64,000 nt of DNA. It comes from Stictocephala bisonia (lineage: Eukaryota > Arthropoda > Insecta > Hemiptera > Membracidae). A model generated the notes under the pieces. The model was not told the origin of the DNA. It worked only from the letters and a program-made list of their open reading frames with translations, and did not search any database. The stretch spans positions 62,001 to 126,000 of the forward strand of contig JAQJVL010001214.1 of the NCBI GenBank assembly GCA_035578905.1. Reading direction: 5' to 3'. Of the stretch, positions 22,561 to 33,000 are shown in pieces. Made by a program: the position numbers and the translations under genes. Numbering within the stretch: the stretch's first letter is position 1; each line of letters opens with the position of its first letter.

Positions 22561-22680
22561 GGTTTTTTTGTGTGGTAGCTGCCATTGCTGGGAGATCCCA
22601 AATTTATGACGGTCCAGCTACCAGGTTTGCCGTGTGGCCCGGTTATAACTGAAGCTTTTCATGTAGTTTCAAAGTGATTA

Positions 22681-23230
22681 CGAGTTTTCAAGTACAATTT
22701 CTGTGTGTTATTTACAACATTGTATTTTTATTAATTGAATGTTAGAATTTGCGAATGGATTTTATCAGGTACTAAGAAACTGATAAAATATAAAACTGAT
22801 TCAAATATAAAAAGTATCTTCTTGTTTTTGAAGTGTTTTCAAAGTAATATAGATTTTCAGAAAAAAAAAAACGCTATTTTGGGTTATGGTGATTACAAAA
22901 ATTTATCTTGTATAGCCTATCAAATAATTTCAAGCTAAGTATTTCTTTCATGGAACTTGCTAGAAGGTTTGATAATTTGTATGTTTTTGGAGTTCGTATT
23001 TTTTCAATATTTTCTTGGCATATTCCTCCCTTCCTCCCCACCAATATTACTAAGTTTTATAATAATTTACACGGATCAAATAAAAAATCTCAGAGTTATG
23101 AAAGCCAAATATTTTATCATAAAGTACTCGTATAGAAAAAAATAAATAAAACTTTGAAAAATCAGATAATATTTACTATTTTTAAGTTTTTTTTTTAAAT
23201 AACCTTGTAAAATGTCAAAAACTGGCTTGC
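22681..23230. other. No gene seen
   Basis: AT-rich with short chance frames on both strands. Nothing conserved was recognised between the LINE 5' end and the hAT element. Confidence 0.4.
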
Positions 23231-23238
23231 CAATAGAG

Positions 23239-25269
23239 CAGGGGTTTTCAGCCTTTTTTGAACCTACGACCCCCATTTTGTATCCAAAGTTTTGGCCAAC
23301 CCAGACCTTAAAAACTGTATTAGAGGGGGGTCTAATGCCACAGAATGACTAAATAAATATGGTCGCCAATCACCACTCTTACAGTTTTAATTTTGTTTTC
23401 ATAATTCTTTCTTTGTATGTAGTCTTTGTTCATATTTTATATTCTTTGGTTCCTATATTTTCTGTTGTATATTCATATACAATCAAATATCATCGAGTCT
23501 GATAAGTTTGTCGGTGTGATACTTATTGTCATATAAATCACCGCATTGTCGTATAATGTAAAATATGTAATTTTGTGCGATAATGCAATATGTAATACCG
23601 TTACCAGGAATGAGGTGGAGAGAGACAGAAAGACAATTAGACACGTTGAGCGAAATTTGAAGGTATAGATAGAATTAGTCATTGTCTTGTATTGTTCAAG
23701 TCCGGTTGCGTGTTTACTTGCTTCACGTTGTGCGTTCAACATAGAAATGGATAAATATTTTTAAAAAAGTGCTTCCCTGAGCGTGAGTAATGAGGAAGAT
23801 ACTAAGCCAAAAAAATGCCAGAAATACAACAAATCGTATTTGAAGTTCGGGTTTAAATTTCTTGGAAATAAGCCTCAGTGTGTCATCCGCACACAGTGAA
23901 GTATCGTCCGCTGAATCCATGATACCATAAAAAATGTTTCGCCATCTTGAAACCAGACACCATAGACTCAATGATATCCATTATGCCTAATGCTAAATTC
24001 GTTCCCTGTTTTTGACATAGACAAGCTCTTGCATAAAAAAGAATGCAGATCGAACTTCGTCAAGTGCTGGATGATGTAGTGAAAATTGTTAATTGCTAAA
24101 ACGACTTTTTCCGCTCTGTGTGAAGAGATGGGCTCTTTACATTAAAATCTTTTGCTTCACACAGAAGTACGCTGGCTCTCCAGTAGAAACGTCTTGAGCG
24201 AACTGTTTGAGTTACGATCAGAAATGTTGGTTTTCCTTCATGATGCTAATCCTTGGATTGCAGAATATTTTGCTGGTGAAGAATAGTTAATCCAACTTGC
24301 ATACTTGGCTGATATTTTTTCCCAAATAAACACTATTACCTTAACTTTTCAAGGACCAGATAAAACAATTTTATTTGTACTGGATTAAGTACATGCATTT
24401 TCAAAAAATACCACTGTGGATCAAAAGAGTAAAGGACATGAATTTCGAAAACTTTCCTCTGTCTTTTGAACTTATAGAATTTGGTAATAGTCTTCAAGAT
24501 AATCTTGACTTGAAATTTTTTTCATTGCTGATAACTAATCTACTGGAAGTTTTAAATACTATATTACTATTGAGGATACTTCAGGGTCGCAATGGGTTTT
24601 ATATCCATTCCATGAGATAAGGCAGGACTCAACGCTGTGCTTCATGACAAATTGATAAAGTTGTCAACGTACCAGTCAAAAAAACTTGTACGAGACCGAT
24701 TATGATGACACATTTTGGCTAGATGTAAAAAACAAGTATTCAGATTTAATTTCTCAAGATTTAAAATTACTGATTCTATTTCTAACCTCGTATTTGTGCG
24801 AATCAGGTTTTCAAGGATAGTGACAGTAAAAACAGAATCAAGAAACAGGTTGTCATTAGAAAATGATTTCATCATCTGCATTATAAACATCAAGCCAAAC
24901 ATTTTAAAATTAGTCAAGACTAAACAAGCTCAGGGCTCACTTTAATTAGGAATTTTTGTTTACTTTTTACTAGTTTACTTTTTAATTATAAAAATAAAAT
25001 ATTCTACTACTAAACAGACTTCATCAGTGTTTTAATTTTGTTTACTCCTTGTATATGTGTAATTCGATATTTTAGTATTAAGAAAAAAATCATACAGTTG
25101 GCCTCAATTTTACACATTAACCGATAAAAACTGTTACACTTAATACCTTTTATTTTGTAACAACATTTTTTAAATGTGAATTTTATGAAAAAACTTAGTT
25201 TATTTGGTTCCACACCCCTTCCGCAGCCCCCGACGTGGTCTTTCAGGACCCCCAGGTTGAGAACCCCTG
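23239..25269 (+). mobile_element. hAT transposon (ZBED/Charlie-like) with perfect 8-bp duplication
   Basis: Flanked by the identical 8-mers CAATAGAG (23231-23238 and 25270-25277). The tips are CAGGGGTTTTCAGCCTTTTT and (reverse complement) CAGGGGTTCTCAACCTGGGG. The 2031-bp body holds a decayed transposase. Tip sequence, 8-bp duplication and protein remnants all agree on the hAT superfamily. Confidence 0.93.
23747..24945 (+). pseudogene. hAT transposase (BED finger to dimerisation domain)
   Basis: The plus strand begins MDKYF and soon gives CQKYNKSYLKFGFKFLGNKP with PQCVIRT, the entry of ZBED5/SCAND3-like transposases before a BED finger whose later His residues are damaged. The middle has TEVRWLSSRNVLSELFELRS and FLHDANPWIAEYFAGEE. 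The end has FWLDVKNKYSDLI, YLCESGFSRI and the C-terminal hAT dimerisation block NRLSLENDFIICI. Stops and shifts are frequent and parts of the catalytic core appear deleted, so it is inactive. Confidence 0.88.
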
Positions 25270-25277
25270 CAATAGAG

Positions 25278-26433
25278 GGTTTTTAGTTGCCAGTTGATGG
25301 ATTAAAATTTACAATACCAAAAAAAGTTGTATTTGACCAAAATATTAATGTTTCTGATGTCTAAGGAAGCCAGCCCATGTGATTGATACATGGGCTGTCA
25401 ACTGCTGTAAGGAGTGCACTACTTTACATTGGGACACTAGTGCCTTACTGCCCAAGTAGTGGTCATTGGCACTGCTCATCTCATTTAATCAGTATTCATA
25501 TCAAAGCTGTAAAGTAGGTAAATTAAAATAATCCAATTGCTATTTAGTAATTTGGTAAGGATAATATATCATGCTGTATATTTCCATTCACCAAATAGTT
25601 TACCATAGTCTCTCTACACGCTAGGTCATACACCATACTACTTTGGTAAACTTTTCCCAAGGTAAAGAGACATTTCCCACTTGGATGTTACTAAATAAAT
25701 TTAATTAAAATAAAAGTATTGAAATTGATTGAGTTGTTACCTATTTTAGGGTGACCAAAGCCTTATCTGTTTCAATATAAGGTATCCTTGGTGCTCCTTA
25801 AGTTACTTTTATCTTCATATATGAAATACAATTCCTTAGCTAACGTTATAAGCAGTAGAAAATAACTTCTATTAGGAACAATTTGACATTTAGCACGTTT
25901 GTCTTAATTTACTATGTCCCTACTTTGTTTATTACAATGGAATATGACTGTTTGTTGTTTCCTAAAAGAGTCATAATAAATAGTTGACATTTGAATCCAT
26001 ATGGTTTATCAAGAGACATATGTTAATAAAATTCAAGTGGAAACATACTGTTTGTTAAATTCTTATATTTAATGTTCTGTTTAGTTTCTCCATGGTTAAT
26101 TTTTATGTCAGTTTTTAGTTAGTAAGATGAATTGTTTAATGTTCTACTCTTTTAATTAAAATAATAATCAGCTAATTTCATATAATTATATAAACTTGTT
26201 ACTTGCCAAGAAGCTAATAGCTAATTGGATAAATTACCAGTATGATTCTGATTCAAAATATGTTCAATCCATAGCCTAATAAAAGTAAAAATCGTTATGA
26301 TTTATATAGTTTCTCTTCTAATATTAACCATTAAAATAATCTCATTGAGTACTTGATAGTTTTTAGTACTAGCCATTTGGAGTTTATTGTTTTCCAAATT
26401 CAGTAATCAAAAGTGACTCTAGATAGTCAAATT
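25278..26433. other. Intron or intergenic, no gene seen
   Basis: AT-rich, with no flippase exon, inverted repeat or long frame. If the flippase gene is continuous upstream, this is intron. Confidence 0.45.
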
Positions 26434-28613
26434 ATGTTCAACACATTAATGTGGATGGCATACGTGCTTGTCACACAACAGACAGGTCCAACTGTTATGT
26501 TCAACACATTAATGTGGATGGCATACGTGCTTGCCACACAACAGACAGGCCCAACTGTTATGTTCAACACATTAATGTGGATGGCGTACATGCCTGCCAC
26601 ACAACAGACAGGCCCAACTGTTATGTTCAACACATTAATGTGGATGGCATACGTGCTTGCCACACAACAGACAGGCCCAACTGTTAGGTTCAACACATTA
26701 ATGTGGATGGCATACGTGCTTGCCACACAACAGACAGGTCCAACTGTTATGTTCAACACATTAATGTGGATGGCATACGTGCTTGCCACACAACAGACAG
26801 GCCCAACTGTTATGTTCAACACATTAATGTGAATGGCATACGTGCTTGCCACACATCAGACAGGCCCAACTGCTATGTTCAACACATTAATGTGGATGGC
26901 ATACGTGCCTGCCACACATCAGACAGGCCCAACTGTTATGTTCAACACATTAATGTGGATGGCATACGTGCTTGCCACACAACAGACAGGCCCAACTGTT
27001 ATGTTCAACACATTAATGTGGATGGCATACGTGCTTGCCACACAACAGACAGGCCCAACTGTTATGTTCAACACATTAATGTGGATGGCATACGTGCTTG
27101 CCACACAACAGACAGGCCCAACTGTTATGTTCAACACATTAATGTGGATGGCATACGTGCCTGCCACACAACAGACAGGCCCAACTGTTATGTTCAACAC
27201 ATTAATGTGGATGGCATACGTGCTTGCCACACAACAGACAGGTCCAACTGTTATGTTCAACACATTAATGTGGATGGCATACGTGCCTGCCACACAACAG
27301 ACAGGCCCAACTGTTATGTTCAACACATTAATGTGGATGGCATACGTGCCTGCCACACAACAGACAGGCCCAACTGTTATGTTCAACACATTAATGTGGA
27401 TGGCATACGTGCTTGCCACACAACAGACAGGCCCAACTGTTATGTTCAACACATTAATGTGGATGGCATACGTGCTTGCCACACAACAGACAGGCCCAAC
27501 TGTTATGTTCAACACATTAATGTGGATGGCATACCTGCCTGCCACACAACAGACAGGCCCAACTGTTATGTTCAACACATTAATGTGGATGGCATACGTG
27601 CCTGCCACACAACAGACAGGCCCAACTGTTATGTTCAACACATTAATGTGGATGGCATACGTGCTTGCCACACAACAGACAGGCCCAACTGTTATGTTCA
27701 ACCAACACATTAATGTGGATGGCATACGTGCTTGCCACACAACAGACAGGTCCAACTGTTATGTTCAACACATTAATGTGGATGGCATACATGCCTGCCA
27801 CACAACAGACAGGCCCAACTGTTATGTTCAACACATTAATGTGGATGGCATACGTGCTTGCCACACAACAGACAGGTCCAACTGTTATGTTCAACACATT
27901 AACCCTCCCAGCGTCCAGTAGTCCACTCCTTAATGTCCAGCCTTTTTGAGCTACTTTGCAGCATTTTGTAGAAAAATGTTGAGCACACACAAAAATAAAT
28001 AAAATCTTAAAGTATTTTATATCAATGTAAAGTAAACAAAATAAGCTATATTAGAAAAATATTTTTGTTTAACTACCTTGAGTATTGTTGATGTTATCCT
28101 TGATTGTATTGTAAAAAATCAAAATTTTCCAAGTTTTGTTCAAAGTTTACACTATGCTAGTAAGAGTTATTTCACTATATAAAAAAAACCAAGATAGCAG
28201 TTTTGTTGCAAATTTTATATATAAAAAGAAAATATATATATCATAAGGTTTATTACTACACTGAAAAAGGTACTCTATGAATTCTCTGAAACACTGACAG
28301 ACTGTTAACACAAAATTGTGTTGTATAAATCAGCTGTTTTTATTTATTTATTTTTTTCACCAGGGAATAGAGGAAATCCAAATACGTGCGATATAAAGTA
28401 GAATCTCCTCTATCGATTCATAAATATTACGATGTATTATTACGAAAAATAACCGAGTTAACATTATAGTTTGTAAACGATTACTTGATGTCGACGAATC
28501 GACAGGTATCATTCAGAGCGCCGCTATTGCGGTCGAATTTTCGACAAGTAACGCCGGGAGGGTTAATGTGGATGGCATACGTGCTTGCCACTTAACAGAC
28601 AGGCCCAACTGTT
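26434..28613. repeat. 63-bp minisatellite, 24 units, last unit split by a MITE
   Basis: The unit runs from ATGTTCAACACATTAATG through GGCATACGTGCTTGCC to CAGACAGGCCCAACTGTT. Counting from 26434 gives 23 full units plus one (27887-27902 and 28567-28613) cut by the TTAA MITE. A 4-bp CAAC insertion near 27700 shifts the phase once. Because 63 is divisible by three and the unit lacks stops in several frames, long overlapping frames appear on both strands; they are not treated as genes. Each unit holds the perfect palindrome CACATTAATGTG. Confidence 0.95.
27903..28562. mobile_element. TTAA MITE, family B, inside the 63-bp array
   Basis: Flanked by TTAA at 27899-27902 and 28563-28566, with inverted ends CCCTCCCAGCGT and (reverse complement, right) CCCTCCCGGCGT. 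It is 660 bp and non-coding. It enters the TTAA at the centre of the palindrome of the last unit, and the unit continues perfectly on the other side. Confidence 0.92.
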
Positions 28614-28616
28614 AGG

Positions 28617-29339
28617 TTTTTTTTACTTTTTCTGTTCATAGTGTTTTGTATGGAGTATTTTATTGTAGCCAATAATGTTGTTACCTTTGGAGTTGTGCCT
28701 GCATTTCTAGGCTAATAACAGACACTTCATCAAAATCAAAATTATGTAATAGATTCCTATATTATTACATACTTTTCCTCTCTTTCTTCTTTTCTTTTTA
28801 ATTTGCATAACTATGCTTGAGCCAGAGTGCTATTTATCTTCTGTTTCTCAATATGGCTCACTGACATTATCATTAATGCTAATATAAATAGAAAATACTA
28901 AAAAACGAAAATTATGGATGAACAAATTACTTGACAAGCTTGTGAAAAAATTATATCACATCACATATATTTAGGAGTAAATAATAAATGCCATGCATCT
29001 GATAGAACATCACTGTTATAACAAACATATGCACACAAAAAATACAAATATCACATTCTTTTGGAGTATTTCGTATGGCTTTCAATACCAGCCACCGAAT
29101 TTAGAAGAGGAGGATTAAGACAAATTTAAAAATTAGACGAATAAATTGTATAAAAACAAAATCTAAAGTGCAAACTACTTGTGCTATGGCTTAATAGCAT
29201 GCTTAAATATAAATGTTTAAATATTTATATTCCATTACAGAGCTAAATCCAGTTTTCATAACAACCATTCAACACCAATTGAATGAAGACCAGCTATTCC
29301 CCTCAGTAAAGAAAACAATGGGCAATCATTAACTATGTA
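28617..29339. other. No gene seen
   Basis: AT-rich, no exon or element recognised. Confidence 0.4.
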
Positions 29340-29760
29340 ATCCACAGTACAGTTTTTACCATGGCTTCCAGTGCTGTGCAACATTGCTCCTCCAGATATT
29401 AAAAGCAGTGAGGCACTTCTCAGGGAATTTAAAAAGATCTTATCTCTTTATTTTGCAAGATATCCCACAACATTCAGTGCAACTCAAAACTAGAAAACCA
29501 CCCGTTGATTAGATTCCCAGTTAATCTAAAACAAACTTTCGCTAAAATTTCTGAATTCATAAGGAAGGTTTGTTCGCAATAACATTTTTTCACATTTTGG
29601 AGATCCCATTGCCAATCGTTCTGGATTAAGTGTGTTAAGGTGAAGCTCCAAGTAAGCTGGGTTACAGCTCAGTTGGATAGTGCCATAACCCAGTTGATTG
29701 GTGCAGTAAGTACATTGAACAAGATGGGATAAAATGCAGTCAGACAGAGAATTATACAAT
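29340..29760 (+). repeat. Fragment of jockey-like LINE (C-terminal region)
   Basis: The plus strand reads FLPWLPVLCNIAPPDIK and SEALLREFKKILSL, matching the LINE block PWLPVLCNIAPPEIRSQEVL on the minus strand near 9700-9880. Stops follow soon after. It lies just upstream of the first flippase exon, so it is intronic. Confidence 0.75.
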
Positions 29761-29900
29761 ACAATACAATTTCCATGTTAATACAATTTACACACGTTAA
29801 AGTTTCTTTTTTTCTAAAAAGATCATTTTTTTTTTAAAACTTTTTTCTAAAATCCATTTTCACTAAGTTTGTGTTTTATGCCTATTCTTTCCTATTCCAG

Positions 29901-30071
29901 ACTCGGTACAATGCAGCACGTATGGCCATTGCAGATAGAGGCTCCCGAGTTTCAGCTGTCATAGAAAGCCTTGAACGTGAGATGGAACTACTTTGTGTGA
30001 CAGGAGTTGAAGACAAATTACAGGACAAAGTGCGTCCCACACTCGAGCTGTTACGTAATGCTGGAATCAAG
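29901..30071 (+). CDS. ATP9A: ATP9 exon A (57 codons, phase 0)
   Basis: Starts after TTCCTATTCCAG and ends before GTAAACTT. It codes [14 protein letters not shown] through LRNAGIK, including [17 protein letters not shown], a block shared by P4-ATPases just before the P domain resumes. The exon starts in phase 0 in mid-protein, so an upstream coding exon must exist. None was found in 1-29900. Confidence 0.93.
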
Positions 30072-33000
30072 GTAAACTTTCTATTTTTGGTGTTGCAAGT
30101 ACTATTATTTAATATATTTGTAGATAAGTTTGCTATTTTAATTTCTTTTCAAATTAAAAGGCATACACAGAGATCAAGATTTAGGCATTTCAGCTGTGGT
30201 AGTAAACAATCATTTATATACATGTTTGTAGTTGGAATGGTTATATTTTCTAGACGTATTGTAGAAATAGTAGTGGGTCGTCAAGGCATGTTAAAGATAG
30301 TGTGAATGGGTTATTCAATCATGCGTCCAATGTTGGTTAATTGTTTTACATTGTCAATAGAGAAAGTGTCAGTCAGAACAGTTATGATTTTTAAAATCAT
30401 AAAAATGGAAAACTATCATAGTATAATTTAATTTAATACAATTTTCTCTCAAATAACTATTGAGAGAATTGAGACCCCTGCAGTCTCTAGCCAGAGAGAT
30501 ACATGTTATAAGACCAATTGTGAATTAATATGACAAATAAATTAAAAATGAAGTAATATTTATTCATGTCTCACACACACATACTTATTTGTGAAATTAG
30601 ACTTAGTTTACTAAAAAATTTGCTTGATGTTGTTTTGGTTAAACCTATATGGTATTAAGCTTTGTTTTCTTAGATTTTTGTTTGACACCAACAGTTTGAG
30701 TTTACACTTTACTTTTTCTTTTGTGGCAGGTGTGGATGTTGACAGGAGACAAGTTGGAAACAGCCACATGTATCGCAAAGAGCAGTCGCCTCGTATCTCG
30801 TACACAGGACCTGTATGTATTTGCTCCTGTTTTAACACGAGCTGATGCCCATCTTCAGCTCAACACATTTCGTAAAAAACAGGATTGTGCTCTAGTCATC
30901 AGTGGAGATTCACTGGAGGTAAAAAATCATATTCTAGTAATTAATTAGTAGCAGTAATTGGAAATAAAATAGTAAGAAAACACATTTTTTGTTCTCCCTG
31001 CAGTCAATAAATACATATCTTTATAAGAAGAACAGACCTTATGGTGAAAAATCAGCCTGTTTTCTTTATATTCAATGTCGCAAAGAGAGTGCTCTGCTGT
31101 GTGTGAGAGGGGAAGATAGTCAGCAGACAATGCAACACAGACAGATATGGTTGATGCGCTCTCACACGCACACACACACACACACACAGTTACTATGTAT
31201 GTAAATGATATTAATATTAGTTATTTCATTACCACTACTGAAATAAAGTGTAATATCAACCTATAAATAAAATGAAAACCAGTTCTTACAATTAGAATCT
31301 GTATGTAACAAAAACTGTTTTGTGCTATTAACTTAGTGAAATGTACAGTAACAAAACTTTTGAAAGCATAATTGATTCTTTACTCAGAAACAAATCAAAA
31401 ACAACTATCTCAGTTTAGTAGAGTTCATGAATAGTGCACCTAAATGCAGCTGTTATCAGTCTGTTTTATTTGTAATAAAATACAAACTAATAAGTTAATT
31501 TGTCCACGTTGCAGGTGTGTCTGCAGTACTACCAACTGGAACTGTTGGAGCTGGCATGCCGCAGTCCAGCTGTTGTGTGTTGTCGGTGCTCACCAACCCA
31601 AAAGGCTCAGGTGGTACGACTCATACAGGAGCACACTGGCAAACGGGTTGCTGCCATAGGTGATGGAGGGAACGATGTTAGCATGATTCAGGCTGCTGAT
31701 ACAGGTATATAATCCTGCAATACTTAGCTGGATTTGTGTTTCAGTTTTTAGACATTTATATTTGGTATAAAAAAACCTAAAAATTGTATAACTCCCTGAT
31801 TGCTGATGCAATAAATTAAAGCCTTAGAACAGAACACTGGCTGTTCTTTTTCCCTATTTTTTACAGTTAAAACTTAAAAATTATGAATAGTAGATTTATT
31901 TTATTTATATATTAATATATTTAACTTATATCTGAATTAGTCTAGTTTGTCATGTGTATATAAATTAGGATTTCTAAAAATAGTTTTCTATAATACAAAA
32001 CAAAATGTAGTTTTTATTTTAAAAAATTTTAAATTGGTTATAACTATCAGTCCATTGGGTTACCCAACCAGGCTGAGGTCCGTGTTTATTAAGATATTTG
32101 GTGACACCCAAAGCCAGGGGGTTCAAGTCATTTATAACATTCTCTCCACATTCTTTTTGTAATTTTGACTTAAACAATGAGTGATTGTGATCGTAATCAA
32201 CTATAATCAACTAACCAATCCTCAGAGATTGTGACAGACTGAAATCAGAACAATAACGACACTAGAAATATCAATCTCGGCAGGATGTACCATAGTATTA
32301 AAGCCTCCTGGACTTAGATTCTTCTTCCCATTGGCGTTCACTACCTGTCAACTTACACTCTATGGCTTGGCAATGCTACTACTGATCGGCCTGATACTTA
32401 AGCCTCTTTTCTTCTCACCATAAGTTGTATCTACAATATTTACATACAGACATATTTAGGTATAGTCTTTTTATCTAAATATGTCTATTCTAGCTTCATT
32501 AAAGATTATCTTTCCTGGATAATAATTGTATCATGCAAATAATTTTCTAGTCATTTAGGAAGGCGCCAGTTGCCCTGAAATATTTCACAAACTATATCTA
32601 TTTTTTTGTGTTTTGTGTTTCTCCAACTCCAGGTCACCATTTCACTAGGTGCTCTCTTTCCTGTCTGAAAACTTGTTTACTAAAATCCAAGCCTGGTGCT
32701 TCGAAGATATCTGAAATTATTAATCAGTAATCATAAATATAAATAATACTATAAACCAAATGTGTAAAATAATAATTAGAGTTTTGTTAGTATAATAGTT
32801 GTAATACTATTTACTTTTCATTCCTGAATTCCTTATTTTAAAAACCCTATATTTTTTAGAATTAATTGCCTTGTATGATGTAGGGATCGGAATCGCTGGA
32901 TTGGAAGGCCGACAGGCCAGTCTGGCTGCAGACTTCTCCATCACTCAGTTCTCATACTTGGCTCGCTTACTGTTGGTTCATGGGCGCTATAGCTACAAGA

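Larger units (their letters stand above)
9120..22680 (-). mobile_element. Jockey-like LINE split by a 9.9-kb piggyBac insertion
   Basis: Read on the minus strand, this element shows an AP-type endonuclease (about 22560-21900), a reverse transcriptase (21545-20347, then 10411-10190) and a C-terminal Cys-containing region (9900-9310). The RT frame stops at TTAA 20343-20346 and resumes without loss at TTAA 10412-10415, so everything between is a later insertion. The order endonuclease, RT, CDC...H...C tail is that of jockey-clade non-LTR retrotransposons. The copy is dead: it has stops and frameshifts, and a minisatellite lies within RT motif A. Confidence 0.85.

Noticed and set aside
26434..27921. 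Long open frames (up to 362 codons) on both strands over the 63-bp array
   Set aside because: They exist only because the repeat unit is 63 bases and stop-free in several frames. No start context, splice site or domain supports a gene.
26434..28613. CRISPR-like regular repeat
   Set aside because: Units are directly adjacent with no unique spacers, and the genome is eukaryotic.
29871..30305. 144-codon frame covering exon A and beyond
   Set aside because: Only 29901-30071 matches P4-ATPases. The rest is read-through past a good donor site.
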